Counted from the first letter of the stretch, positions 9,357 to 18,582 are shown. The stretch is DNA of 64,000 nt from Fibrobacter succinogenes (GCA_902776765.1 CACYRP010000007.1:1-64000), one strand, 5' to 3'. Program-made: numbers and translations. Notes: generated from the sequence alone by a model not told the origin.

Positions 9357-9383
9357 AAAATCTCTCCACATAAAATAAAGCAG

Positions 9384-9424
9384 CCTAGGCTTCGAGCTTC
9401 ATCGCAAAAAGCCTAGGTTTTTGT
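9384..9424 (+). terminator. Intrinsic terminator of the PDZ gene
   Basis: A nine-base stem (CCTAGGCTT / AAGCCTAGG) with a loop of about 16 bases is followed by TTTTTG, 28 bases after the stop codon. Confidence 0.75.
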
Positions 9425-9538
9425 ATTCATTTTTTTTAAAAAGAGTCCATCATTCATTCAAAATACTTTCTATAAAAAAATTTTCGTCCCTTAATTATTT
9501 ATATTAAAAACAAACTTTTATCAAAGGCAAGATTACAA

Positions 9539-10198
9539 ATGAAACATTTATCCATTTTACTATTCCTTTTAGGAGTTCTTGCCTCAGCGCAAGAACCCAA
9601 GCCCAACGTTTCAGACATAATTATTTGCGAAACTATCGACCACACTGGATTTATAAGCGTCTCAGAAAAAAACTTTTTTGAAGTTTTTTATTTCGTCAAA
9701 GATTCTACATTCGAACGGTTGCGTTTTTCGATTGACATAAACGGTACGATTGATTCCGTTTTCGAAAATTACTCTCGCGTCCCCAATTTATACGGTCAAG
9801 TCACATCGGTTCCCGTGACAGGAGTTGTCGACCACAAGACCACGCAAATGAAAGCCATCAGCATTAGCAATCGCACCATAAATCTCCCCACGGGTAACGA
9901 TTCCGCCATGCTCAAGAACTTTAAAGCAGAACGAGTCTTTATTCCTAAAAGCCTGACCGCAAAAAAAGGCGACAAGATTACCATTAAAAATTACGTTGCC
10001 ATAATGAACGATACTTGTTACGCCGGCGAAAACACTCGACAAAAGGCAGCTGTTTATGGGGAATATGTCCTCAATCCAAATCCAATAGCCTTGCCCAAAA
10101 ACAACAGAGCACACGCACCACAAAAGGCGCCAAAGCACAACCGCGACGCTAGCGGCAGATTCTTTACGAAAAAGCCAAATTATTACATCGAGTACTAA
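9539..10198 (+). CDS. Secreted protein of unknown function, paralogue of 3794-4351
   Basis: The protein has 219 residues with a signal peptide (MKHLSILLFLLGVLASAQ). It shares the EPKP, IIC, HTGF, GTIDSV, MKAISIS, DSAMLKNF, FIPKSL and NDTCYAGENTRQKAAVYG positions with its paralogue. It adds about 40 residues of basic, Asn/Pro-rich tail (KNNRAHAPQKAPKHNRDASG), which could anchor it to an acidic or polysaccharide surface. AAAGGCAAG lies just upstream of the ATG. The family is not recognised; the pair brackets the CLCA-like and PDZ genes, which suggests a shared export or surface role, but that is inference from position. Confidence 0.7.
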   Translation: MKHLSILLFLLGVLASAQEPKPNVSDIIICETIDHTGFISVSEKNFFEVFYFVKDSTFERLRFSIDINGTIDSVFENYSRVPNLYGQVTSVPVTGVVDHKTTQMKAISISNRTINLPTGNDSAMLKNFKAERVFIPKSLTAKKGDKITIKNYVAIMNDTCYAGENTRQKAAVYGEYVLNPNPIALPKNNRAHAPQKAPKHNRDASGRFFTKKPNYYIEY

Positions 10199-10279
10199 TT
10201 TAAAATCAACCATGCCCACAAGCGAGTGATTTTTAAAGCAACATCTAGCGCGTGCTCAATCCTAAAGACTTAAACGAAA

Positions 10280-10309
10280 AACGACGCTCCTTTCGGAGCG
10301 CCGTTTTGC
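10280..10309 (-). terminator. Intrinsic terminator of the downstream GH9 gene
   Basis: On the minus strand GGCGCTCC-GAAA-GGAGCGTC is followed by a T run (GTTTTTCG). It lies about 70 bases beyond the stop of the 10376-12403 cellulase. Confidence 0.8.
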
Positions 10310-10375
10310 ATTCTATGAACATGAGATTTTTAAATTCTCGGAGATTACCGATGGCGTCGAAAACGACGTACTACA

Positions 10376-12403
10376 TTACTTGACGCGGTGACCTTTCAAG
10401 TCAAAGCGTTTGCCGCCCTTTTCGACGAAGAGAGAGTGACCATCAAAGCGGAAGCGCGGTTGCTGAGAACGCACAATCTTAGATTCAATCGGTGCATGAA
10501 TTGCATTTGTTCCCTGCGAACTTGAAGATTCGATATTTGCAGACGAGCTCGACACATCAGGCCCGGCAATCGACGAAGAAGAACTTGCAGGAATTACAGA
10601 AGACGAACTCTGCGGAACGCTTGACGAGGACTGGACTTCAGAAGAACTCGATACAGCCTCAACACTCGACGAAGAACTTGATGCAGGAACATCATTCTTT
10701 GCAACTCCAGCGGCAGCAAATTCCGGAGCATAGCCTGCATTAACGGCTTCGATAGCGCCCGCGAGATAAGCCAGCGGAGCATTCCAGTTAATCGCCACTT
10801 CGTTCGTTGCATAGCTGCAACGCTGATCGGTGTAAGCAGTAGCGACTTGACCTGTACGGTAATCAGCGCACTTCCATTCTGCAGCAGAGCCAACATCTTC
10901 GCCGCCAGGCTGCGGGCCACCCACGAGCATACCCGGAATCGGTTCTTCTACGTTATCCGAAGTACTCGGGCGATGATGCGGCATTTTTGGAGACTTCGTG
11001 CCGTAACCCGTGACGAAAGACATGTCGAGCGGATTCTTGCCAAGGAGATAATCGAGAGCCTTGACCGCCGCCTTGTAGTACTTTTCTTGACCCGTAAGGT
11101 AATAAGCATGCAACAGCCAAACGCCCTGATTCGAAGCTACAGCGTTGGAGCCCCATACAAAGTCATCCTTAGCCATCACGACGCCAAAGCCTTTTTCGGC
11201 ACGGTTGACAAATTTATCGGCAGTGCCCAAAATTTTCTGTTTTGCTTCATTAGCGTCACCACCGAATTGTTTTGGGTGCGTAGCCTTTTCGTACGTGGCT
11301 AGGCCCATGACATCGCCCCAGTAAGAGACGTATTCCGAAGAACCAGACTGTTTGTAAGAAGCATCGCCCGTTGTAATGTAAAGTTCTGTACCGGCGAGAA
11401 CTTTTTCATCATTCGGTTTGTCATTTTCGTAAGCGCCCGTCGAAACATCACTCGGATTCGCAAGATAGTTCTGGTTCGGATGCTGTTGCCCCCAAGCGAA
11501 AGCTTTCTTAGCAGCTTCGAGACACATGGATGCATAGGTCGCATCAAACGGCTTGTAGATACGAGACGCCATCGCCATCACGGCCGCAAAGTCAAACGTA
11601 CCTGCCGTGCTCTTACCAATAACATAAAGCTCGGAGTCGTCCTGCGCCGGCATCACATCCCCCGGGAAACCGAGAGAAGTGAGTTTGTGATAGACGCCGC
11701 CATCAGAAGCCTGCATGGTGAGCATCCAGTCGAGATTGTACTTGATTTCGGCAAGCAAATCCGGCAAAGAGCCTTCGGCCGGAATGTTCCACTTGAGCGA
11801 TTTGAAATATTGCGGGAAATGTTCGTAAAGAGAGAGAAGCGTGTAAGTTGTAATGCCCGAGTTCACAATGTAACGGCCATAATCACCAGCATCGTACCAG
11901 CCCTTGCTCGACTGGATTGTACCCGACTCACCAGTAGAATTGTGGAGTCTTGCAGTCGCATTCGAGTGGCCGGCAGCACGGGCCCACTTGCCCGCGTACC
12001 GCGATTCCAAAGCCATGGAAGCGCGTTGGTAATAGAACCACTTGATGGAGGCCTTGACAATTTCTTCGAACGTTTGCGATTTTACAACAAGGTCGGAACG
12101 GAGCACATTACCGTTCACCTTGATGCTGTACGTACCAGCCTCAGAGAGTTCCGAGAAATCGACAAGCTGGACATTCTGACCGCTAGCATTCCAATAAGAT
12201 GCATCCTTCGGCGTCACAGAAAGCACGACCTGACCGGCAGCATTCACGAAATCCACGTTGCCGTTGGCATCGACGAGAGCGAGTTCCTTGAAATCGCCCG
12301 GACGATAACCGATTTGGTTGATGTAAGCGGTCGCAGCAAAGGAAGGAACCGCAACGATCGCGGCAAGCGCAACAGATTTTATCACATGATTTTTCACAAA
12401 CAT
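10376..12403 (-). CDS. GH9 endoglucanase with serine-rich linker and basic terminal tail
   Basis: Secreted cellulase of about 675 residues, inverting beta-1,4-glucanase family. After a signal peptide (cut near PSFA-ATAY) comes the N-terminal Ig-like domain of GH9 theme-D enzymes (about 28-110). The (alpha/alpha)6 catalytic domain follows with the paired acidic residues in WYDAGDYGRY (about 170-180), the PHHRPS motif and the C-terminal NEVAINWNAPL segment holding the general-acid Glu. A linker of repeated SSSSS blocks (about 575-645) leads to a short basic tail ending RFDLKGHRVK, shared with the neighbouring enzyme and probably used for surface sorting or attachment. ATG 12403 has a purine block directly against it; GTG 12397 is better spaced from GAGG and may be the true start. 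It is the second gene after its paralogue but has its own -10-like sequence. Confidence 0.93.
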   Translation of the reverse strand: MFVKNHVIKSVALAAIVAVPSFAATAYINQIGYRPGDFKELALVDANGNVDFVNAAGQVVLSVTPKDASYWNASGQNVQLVDFSELSEAGTYSIKVNGNVLRSDLVVKSQTFEEIVKASIKWFYYQRASMALESRYAGKWARAAGHSNATARLHNSTGESGTIQSSKGWYDAGDYGRYIVNSGITTYTLLSLYEHFPQYFKSLKWNIPAEGSLPDLLAEIKYNLDWMLTMQASDGGVYHKLTSLGFPGDVMPAQDDSELYVIGKSTAGTFDFAAVMAMASRIYKPFDATYASMCLEAAKKAFAWGQQHPNQNYLANPSDVSTGAYENDKPNDEKVLAGTELYITTGDASYKQSGSSEYVSYWGDVMGLATYEKATHPKQFGGDANEAKQKILGTADKFVNRAEKGFGVVMAKDDFVWGSNAVASNQGVWLLHAYYLTGQEKYYKAAVKALDYLLGKNPLDMSFVTGYGTKSPKMPHHRPSTSDNVEEPIPGMLVGGPQPGGEDVGSAAEWKCADYRTGQVATAYTDQRCSYATNEVAINWNAPLAYLAGAIEAVNAGYAPEFAAAGVAKNDVPASSSSSSVEAVSSSSEVQSSSSVPQSSSSVIPASSSSSIAGPDVSSSSANIESSSSQGTNAIHAPIESKIVRSQQPRFRFDGHSLFVEKGGKRFDLKGHRVK

Positions 12404-12433
12404 CCTCACTTTAAAAAGTGCTTGAATTTACCC

Positions 12434-12445
12434 CATATAATATAG
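12434..12445 (-). promoter_or_regulatory. Possible -10 region of the downstream GH9 gene
   Basis: On the minus strand CTATATTATATG lies about 30 bases before the start of the 10376-12403 cellulase. The same TATATTATAT core occurs in front of the upstream cellulase (14511-14522), which suggests that both genes use similar promoters. No clear -35 element was recognised. Confidence 0.4.
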
Positions 12446-12525
12446 AGCCGTCACGGGAAACATACTACCCTTTGCCGATGCAATTCAGAAAATACTGTAG
12501 CAAGTGTTTACACAACATTTTTCAC

Positions 12526-12557
12526 AAAAAAAACGGCGCCCTAAAGAAGGGCGTCGC
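12526..12557 (-). terminator. Intrinsic terminator between the two GH9 genes
   Basis: On the minus strand GACGCCC-TTCTTTA-GGGCGCC is followed by GTTTTTTTT, about 60 bases after the stop of the upstream cellulase. This argues for two mostly separate transcripts rather than one simple operon. Confidence 0.8.
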
Positions 12558-12618
12558 TTTGCATTCTATGAATATGGAAATTTTTCGTTTAAGAAGATTC
12601 CCCTTCGGGAACATTCGA

Positions 12619-14481
12619 TTATTTCACGCGGTGGCCTTTAAGGTCAAAGCGCTTGTTGTTCTTTTCGATGAACACTTTCTGGTCGTCAAAGCGGAGACGC
12701 GGAGCCTTTTCTGCCGATGTACGATTTCTCGCAATCGAAGGCTTGATTGCCGAAGTGCCACCCTTAGCAACACCCGGAACCGCAAAAGACGGAGCTTGGC
12801 CAGCATTCAAAGCCTCAAGAGCACCAGCTATATATGCAAATGGAGCATTCCAGTTGATAGCCACTTCATTCGTCGCATAGCTGCAACGATCATCAATGTA
12901 AGAAGTTGCCGGGACTCCCGTCTTATAATCCTTACATTCCCAAGACTTCGAGCCAATATCTTCACCACCTGGCTGCGGGCCACCCACAAGCATACCCGGG
13001 ATGGGAGCCGTAATTTTATCCGCTGTACTCGGGCGATGGTGCGGCAACATCGGCGACTTCGTTCCAAAACCAGTCAAGAAAGACATGTCAAGCGGGTTCT
13101 TTCCAAGCAAATAGTCCATTACTTTTTTGGCAGCTTCGTAATACTTTTGCTCGCCCGTAATGTAGTAAGCATAAAGAAGGAATACGCCCTGATTACCGGC
13201 CACAGCATTGGAGCCCCAGACAAAGTCTTCATTTGCCATCACAACGCCAAAGCCTTTCGAAGCCTGATAGACAAATTCATCTGCATAATTAATCAACATC
13301 GACTTTGCCTTTTCAGCATCTGCCCCTACTTCCGTTGCGTGAGAGGCGGCACCATAAAGTGCAAGGCCGTACATTTCAGGCCATGCAGGAACAATATTCA
13401 CCTTGTTTTCATCTATCGTCGGCTTGTACGAAACATCCCCTGTAGAGATAAACAATTCCATGCCAGCAAAAGCAAATTCATCGGAGAATTCACCATCGCT
13501 ATAAGAACCTGTTGCCACATCCATCGGATTGTAGAATGCGACTTTCGGATTCTGGAGTGCCCAAGCATAAGCCTTCTTGGCCGCTTCAAGGCACTGGGTT
13601 GCATATGTTGCATCAAACGGTTTATACACACGATATGCAGCAGCCATCACGCCAGCAAAATCAAGCGTTGCGGCAGTTCCTTTACCGATAACATAAAGTT
13701 TTTCCGTATCCTTGATAGGCATCACGTCGCCCGGGAACTGGAGCGTTGAAAGCTTGTGGTAAACCATACCGTCAGATGCCTGCATGGTCAACATCCAATC
13801 GAGATTGTACTTGATTTCGGCAAGCAAATCCGGGAGCGTTCCTTCGGCAGGAATATTCCACTTGAACGTCTTGAAGAATTCCGGATAGTGTTCGTAAAGC
13901 GAAAGGAGCGTGTAAGTCGTAATGCCCGAGTTCACAATATAGCGGCCATAGTCACCAGCATCGTACCAGCCCTTGCTCGACTGGATTGTTCCCGAAGCAC
14001 CTGTGGATTTATGAAGGTCCACTGTTGCATTCGTGTGACCCGCATCGCGTTTCCAATCGCCGGCATACTGTTCTTCCAAAGCCATGGAAGCACGCTGATA
14101 ATAGTACCACTTGAGCGACGCCTTCGCGACATCTTCGAAAACTTTATCTGCAATTTTCAAGTCAGAACGAAGAACCTGACCGCCCTGCTTGATGCTGTAA
14201 GTTCCCGGAGTTTTCAATTCAGAAATATCAACCAACTGCACATTCACTGCACCGGGATTCCAATAAGAAGCCGCCTTCGGAGTGACCTTGAGAACAGTTT
14301 GACCAGCGGCATCGACAATTTCGATATCGCCATTACCTTCGGTCAAGGCAAATTCCTTCGGATCCGAAGTACGATAACCGACTTGGTTGATGTAAGCCGT
14401 TGCGGCGGTCGCAGCCGTTGCTAGCGAAAGCAAAGCCGCCGCGAGAGGGATAAACTGTTTCAAGCCAAATTTAACCTGCAT
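12619..14481 (-). CDS. GH9 endoglucanase with basic terminal tail
   Basis: The 620-residue paralogue of the next enzyme has the same domain order: signal peptide (cut near ATAA-TAYI), N-terminal Ig-like domain, GH9 catalytic domain with WYDAGDYGRY, PHHRPS and NEVAINWNAPF, and a basic tail ending RFDLKGHRVK. It lacks the long serine-rich linker; only about 20 residues separate catalytic domain and tail. ATG 14481 is chosen because AAGGAG lies 8 bases upstream; the GTG at 14490 is too close to it. From memory, a tandem pair of GH9 endoglucanases with a basic terminal domain (CelD/CelE) was described from Fibrobacter succinogenes, and this pair may correspond. Confidence 0.93.
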   Translation of the reverse strand: MQVKFGLKQFIPLAAALLSLATAATAATAYINQVGYRTSDPKEFALTEGNGDIEIVDAAGQTVLKVTPKAASYWNPGAVNVQLVDISELKTPGTYSIKQGGQVLRSDLKIADKVFEDVAKASLKWYYYQRASMALEEQYAGDWKRDAGHTNATVDLHKSTGASGTIQSSKGWYDAGDYGRYIVNSGITTYTLLSLYEHYPEFFKTFKWNIPAEGTLPDLLAEIKYNLDWMLTMQASDGMVYHKLSTLQFPGDVMPIKDTEKLYVIGKGTAATLDFAGVMAAAYRVYKPFDATYATQCLEAAKKAYAWALQNPKVAFYNPMDVATGSYSDGEFSDEFAFAGMELFISTGDVSYKPTIDENKVNIVPAWPEMYGLALYGAASHATEVGADAEKAKSMLINYADEFVYQASKGFGVVMANEDFVWGSNAVAGNQGVFLLYAYYITGEQKYYEAAKKVMDYLLGKNPLDMSFLTGFGTKSPMLPHHRPSTADKITAPIPGMLVGGPQPGGEDIGSKSWECKDYKTGVPATSYIDDRCSYATNEVAINWNAPFAYIAGALEALNAGQAPSFAVPGVAKGGTSAIKPSIARNRTSAEKAPRLRFDDQKVFIEKNNKRFDLKGHRVK

Positions 14482-14510
14482 AAGGCACACTCCTTTCCAT
14501 TATTCGACAC

Positions 14511-14522
14511 TATATAATATAT
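14511..14522 (-). promoter_or_regulatory. Possible -10 region of the upstream GH9 gene
   Basis: On the minus strand ATATATTATATA lies about 30-40 bases before the cellulase ATG and shares its core with the sequence at 12434-12445. The assignment rests only on this shared A/T-rich core and position. Confidence 0.4.
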
Positions 14523-14702
14523 CGCGAAATAAAACGGAACGCCCCTTCACTAAAGCAAAAACTGGATACAGCTGTACCCAATTGTGAGAAATTGCAAATA
14601 CACCCAACAGTCCTTCAATATAATCCCAACGGACAGCAACTTACATGATATTTTTGTTACATTTCTTTACGATTATTAAAACAAATACCAGCAAGGATTT
14701 TT

Positions 14703-16049
14703 ATGAATATTGCGATTGTCGGAACAGGATATGTAGGACTTGTCAGCGGCACATGCTTTGCCGAAATGGGCGTCAACGTGACTTGCGTTGATGTGAATCA
14801 AGCTAAAATCGAATCCCTCCAAAAAGGCGAAATCCCTATATACGAACCGGGCCTCGACGAAATGGTACTCCGCAACCAGCGCGAAGGCCGCCTCAAATTT
14901 ACAACCGATCTAGCAAGCATTCTTGACGATGTAGAAATGGTCTTTAGCGCTGTAGGAACGCCCCCAGACGAAGACGGCTCCGCCGACTTGCAATACGTGC
15001 TCGCCGTTGCCCGCACCTTCGGCCAGAACATCAAAAAATACACTGTTCTTGTGACCAAGTCCACCGTCCCGGTCGGAACCGCCAAGAAGGTCAAGGCCGC
15101 CATTCAAGAAGAGCTTGACAAGCGCGGCGTGAACGTTCCGTTCGATGTTGCAAGCAACCCGGAATTTTTGAAAGAAGGCAGTGCCATCACGGACTTCATG
15201 AAGCCCGACCGCGTTGTCGTGGGCGTCGAAAGCGAACAAGCTAAGGAACTCATGACCCGCCTTTACCGCCCGATGATGCTCAACAACTTCCGCGTGATTT
15301 TCACGGACATCCCGAGCGCCGAAATGATCAAGTACGCCGCGAACTCCATGCTCGCGACCCGCATCAGTTTCATGAACGACATCGCGAACCTCTGCGAACT
15401 CGTCGGTGCCGACGTGAACATGGTCCGCAAGGGCATCGGTAGCGACACCCGCATCGGTTCGAAGTTCCTCTACCCCGGCTGTGGCTACGGCGGAAGTTGC
15501 TTCCCCAAGGATGTGAAGGCTCTCATCAAGACCGCCGAAAAGAACGGCTACAAGATGGGCGTTTTAAAAGCCGTCGAAGAAGTGAACGAATACCAAAAGA
15601 CCGTTCTTTTTAACAAACTCGCAAAGCGATTTGGCGGCGAAGCGAACCTCAAGGGCAAGACCATCGCCATGTGGGGCCTAGCCTTCAAACCAGAAACTGA
15701 CGACATGCGCGAAGCAACCGCCCTCGTGCTCATCGACAAACTCACGAAGGCCGGAGCAATCGTCCGCGTGTACGACCCAGTCGCCATGAACGAATGCAAA
15801 CGTAGAATGGCTGCGCGAGAAGATGCCGCCACCATCGAAAGCCAAATCGTCTACTGCAACGACATGTACGAAGCGTTGCTCGATGCCGAAGCCCTCCTGC
15901 TCGTAACCGAATGGAAACAGTTCCGCATGCCAAGCTTCGGCGTGATGAAGAAGTCGATGAAGAACGCGCTCATCATCGACGGACGCAATATCTATGACGC
16001 CAAGGAACTTGCCGAAGCCGGATTCGAATACTCTGCGATTGGATGCTAA
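14703..16049 (+). CDS. ugd: UDP-glucose 6-dehydrogenase
   Basis: The 448-residue cytoplasmic enzyme oxidises UDP-glucose to UDP-glucuronate with two NAD. The N-terminal Rossmann motif GTGYVGLVSGTCFAEMG, the segment VTKSTVPVGTAKKV, NPEFLKEGSAI and the catalytic-cysteine segment YPGCGYGGSCFPKD (about residue 260) are all intact. The C-terminal nucleotide-binding domain (GLAFKPETDDMREA) is also present. Length is normal for the family. AAGGA lies 6 bases upstream of ATG 14703. It is the first gene of the polysaccharide locus and supplies glucuronate for the following epimerase. Confidence 0.95.
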   Translation: MNIAIVGTGYVGLVSGTCFAEMGVNVTCVDVNQAKIESLQKGEIPIYEPGLDEMVLRNQREGRLKFTTDLASILDDVEMVFSAVGTPPDEDGSADLQYVLAVARTFGQNIKKYTVLVTKSTVPVGTAKKVKAAIQEELDKRGVNVPFDVASNPEFLKEGSAITDFMKPDRVVVGVESEQAKELMTRLYRPMMLNNFRVIFTDIPSAEMIKYAANSMLATRISFMNDIANLCELVGADVNMVRKGIGSDTRIGSKFLYPGCGYGGSCFPKDVKALIKTAEKNGYKMGVLKAVEEVNEYQKTVLFNKLAKRFGGEANLKGKTIAMWGLAFKPETDDMREATALVLIDKLTKAGAIVRVYDPVAMNECKRRMAAREDAATIESQIVYCNDMYEALLDAEALLLVTEWKQFRMPSFGVMKKSMKNALIIDGRNIYDAKELAEAGFEYSAIGC

Positions 16050-16058
16050 GCCACACGC

Positions 16059-16093
16059 GTCATCCTGAACGAAACGCAGTGAAGTGAAGGATC
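16059..16093. repeat. Dispersed intergenic repeat (GTCATCCTGA...GAAGGATC)
   Basis: A longer relative of the repeat at 294-319, with the same ends and a different middle. It lies in the 97-base gap between ugd and the epimerase gene and does not interrupt either. Confidence 0.6.
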
Positions 16094-16146
16094 CAGTAAA
16101 GGTTCAGCAATATAGGTGTTTTGGGTTTGTTGCAAAGGAATATATA

Positions 16147-17235
16147 ATGCTTGATAAAAACGTTATTCTAGATGGAAAAACAGTCCTTGTGACAGGAGCC
16201 GCAGGCTTTATCGGATGCAACCTCTGCAAAAAGTTGCTGAACGGCTACACCTGCTCAGAACTCGTTGGACTCGATTCCATTACCGACTACTATGACGTGA
16301 ACATCAAGTACGAACGCCTCAAAGAAATCGAGGCGTTAGCGACCGCAACAGGCAAAAAGTGGACCTTCATCAAAGCGGACCTCGCCGACAAAACCGCCAT
16401 CGACAGCCTATTCGAAAAATACCGCTTCGCCGTCGTTGTGAACCTCGCCGCCCAGGCCGGCGTCCGCTATTCCATCACTAACCCCGACGCCTACATCCAG
16501 AGCAACCTCATTGGCTTTTACAACATTCTCGAAGCATGCCGCAAGGGAGCAAGCAATGGCGAACTCGAACACCTCGTCTACGCAAGTTCCTCCAGCGTGT
16601 ACGGCAGTAACAAGAAAGTTCCCTACTCCACCGACGACAAAGTGGACAACCCCGTATCGCTGTATGCCGCCACCAAGAAGAGTAACGAACTCATGGCGCA
16701 TGCCTACAGCAAGCTCTACAACATCCCGAGCACGGGACTGCGCTTCTTTACCGTCTATGGCCCCGCAGGTCGCCCGGACATGGCCTACTTCGGCTTCACC
16801 AACAAGCTCAAGGCAGGCAAGACCATCCAGATATTCAACTACGGCAAGTGCATGCGCGATTTCACCTACATCGATGACATCGTCGAAGGCGTTGTACGCG
16901 TGATGCAGCACGCCCCCGAAAAGCAGAACGGCGAAGACGGACTACCACTCCCGCCGTACAAGGTCTACAACATCGGCAACAACCACCCCGAGAACCTGCT
17001 CGACTTCGTGACCATCCTCCAGGAAGAGCTCGTTCGCGCAAAGGTACTCCCCGCCGATTACGACTTCGAAGCGCACAAGGAACTTGTGCCCATGCAACCC
17101 GGCGACGTGCCAGTGACCTACGCCGACACATGTGCCCTAGAAACCGATTTCGGATTCAAACCAGCCACCCCGCTCAGGGAAGGGCTAAGAAAATTCGCAG
17201 AATGGTATGCGGAGTGGTATGGAGGGAGGGGATGA
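16147..17235 (+). CDS. NAD-dependent nucleotide-sugar epimerase, probably UDP-glucuronate 4-epimerase
   Basis: The 362-residue extended short-chain dehydrogenase has GAAGFIGCNL (NAD-binding GxxGxxG) near residue 17, the Ser-x24-YxxxK catalytic set (SSSSVYG, then SLYAATKK) and the RFFTVYGPAGRPDMA substrate segment typical of UDP-glucuronate epimerases. It would convert UDP-glucuronate, the product of the preceding gene, to UDP-galacturonate for the surface polysaccharide. The start at 16147 is chosen because AAAGGAA lies 6 bases upstream and the dinucleotide motif follows at a normal distance. A dTDP-glucose dehydratase or other epimerase is less likely. Confidence 0.88.
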   Translation: MLDKNVILDGKTVLVTGAAGFIGCNLCKKLLNGYTCSELVGLDSITDYYDVNIKYERLKEIEALATATGKKWTFIKADLADKTAIDSLFEKYRFAVVVNLAAQAGVRYSITNPDAYIQSNLIGFYNILEACRKGASNGELEHLVYASSSSVYGSNKKVPYSTDDKVDNPVSLYAATKKSNELMAHAYSKLYNIPSTGLRFFTVYGPAGRPDMAYFGFTNKLKAGKTIQIFNYGKCMRDFTYIDDIVEGVVRVMQHAPEKQNGEDGLPLPPYKVYNIGNNHPENLLDFVTILQEELVRAKVLPADYDFEAHKELVPMQPGDVPVTYADTCALETDFGFKPATPLREGLRKFAEWYAEWYGGRG

Positions 17236-17433
17236 GAAAAGAGTGAAAAAAAAATTGTAATGTTTTTAAACACTTTTGTACTCTAGGGGCTTGTAAAGAT
17301 TCCCCACATATATGTAAATTGTAAAAAATAATTATTGGAATTATAATGATGTTCAATTGCGCATTTACATTATTCAGGACAATAACAGCTTTTGAAAAGT
17401 CGGTTGATTTGCGCTACAGCAACATCAATTTTA

Positions 17434-17461
17434 AGCTCAACCGGTTAGAGCGTCGGACTCA
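17434..17461 (+). other. 28-base tRNA fragment (D arm and 5' half of the anticodon arm)
   Basis: AGCTCAACCGGTTAGAGC, then GTCGGACTCA, reads as the D stem-loop and the start of the anticodon arm of a methionine-type elongator tRNA. No acceptor stem precedes it, and after ACTCA the sequence departs (CACCCCATAG), so no anticodon 3' side, T arm or CCA is present. It is a remnant, not a gene. It marks the exact passage from ordinary DNA to the A/T-rich polysaccharide genes. Confidence 0.55.
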
Positions 17462-17498
17462 CACCCCATAGAATTTTACAAAACAAAATGGATTGATT

Positions 17499-18473
17499 AT
17501 GAATATCGTTTATGCAAGTGATGATAATTTTGCGGAAATAATGGGCGTGTCCATGCTCTCCTTATTTGAAAACAATAAGGACGTTGAGGAAATTGTTGTC
17601 TTTATTTTGGACGATGGAATAAAACAAAAAAATAAAGCAAATTTGGAACAGCTTGCAAAAGAATACCATAGAACAATAACATTAATCCCTTTAAAAGACC
17701 TTAAACTTAAGTTAAACAATCTTTCCCAACAAAGGGGATCAATAAGTACTTTTTCAAGATTATTTTTATCAACTCTACTCCCAGAATCTTGCAATAAAGC
17801 ATTATACCTTGATTGCGATACTATTGTACGTCATTCAATCAAACCACTGTATAATACAGATTTCGAAAATAATATTGTATGTGGAGTAATGGATTGTATC
17901 AGCAAGCAACATCGTTCTAGAGTCGGATTAGCAGACAATGCGACTTATATAAATGCAGGCATGATGCTAATCGATTTACAAGCCTGGAGAAGCCACCATA
18001 TCGAAGACAATATCGAATCTATTATACTCAAATTTAATGGTCGTGTTCCTTACGCAGACCAAGGAATCATCAATTTAGCCTTGCAAGGTGCAATAAAAAT
18101 CGTCCACCCTCAATACAACTGCATTTCGGTGTATACAGCATTTGACTTTAACGATTTGTTAGAATACAGACAACCTAGTGCCTGCCTTTCCAGCGCGGAA
18201 ATAAATGAAGCCAAAAATGATCCAACTATTGCTCATTTTGTAACCCTGTTTTGCATATCGCGACCTTGGATGAAAAATTCTGTCGGCCCATTTTTTGATG
18301 AATGGAAATCCTATAAACAAAGATCTCCGTGGAAAAACGATCCAGAAAGACCAGTCAAAAAGAATATATTTCAAACAATCGCCGCACTTTTTTACCAACA
18401 CGCCCCTAAAAGCATTAGCCTAACATTACTAGGGTTTCTACACGCACGTATAAAACCAATAGTTATGAGGTAG
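17499..18473 (+). CDS. Family 8 glycosyltransferase
   Basis: The 324-residue cytoplasmic protein is of the GT8 (LPS galactosyl/glucosyltransferase, glycogenin) type. It starts with IVYASDDNFAEIMGVSMLSLFENN, the UDP-sugar-binding strand of this family. It has the metal-binding DxD as YLDCDTIV (about residue 108), the NAGMMLIDL segment and DQGIINLAL. GT8 enzymes retain configuration and usually use UDP-glucose or UDP-galactose. The start at 17499 places the family's first strand directly after Met; the ribosome-binding site is weak. First gene of the A/T-rich block. Confidence 0.88.
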   Translation: MNIVYASDDNFAEIMGVSMLSLFENNKDVEEIVVFILDDGIKQKNKANLEQLAKEYHRTITLIPLKDLKLKLNNLSQQRGSISTFSRLFLSTLLPESCNKALYLDCDTIVRHSIKPLYNTDFENNIVCGVMDCISKQHRSRVGLADNATYINAGMMLIDLQAWRSHHIEDNIESIILKFNGRVPYADQGIINLALQGAIKIVHPQYNCISVYTAFDFNDLLEYRQPSACLSSAEINEAKNDPTIAHFVTLFCISRPWMKNSVGPFFDEWKSYKQRSPWKNDPERPVKKNIFQTIAALFYQHAPKSISLTLLGFLHARIKPIVMR

Positions 18474-18582
18474 TATTTAATAATGCAAGCTAAGTTTGAA
18501 ATTTGAATTCAATATTATTCTTCAAAAAAAATGATAAAAACAACGACTCTACGCGACCTTAAAAAAATTTGAGGAACACAAA

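Noticed and set aside
17434-17461. Intact tRNA gene
   Set aside because: Only the D arm and part of the anticodon arm are recognisable; acceptor, T arm and anticodon 3' side are absent.
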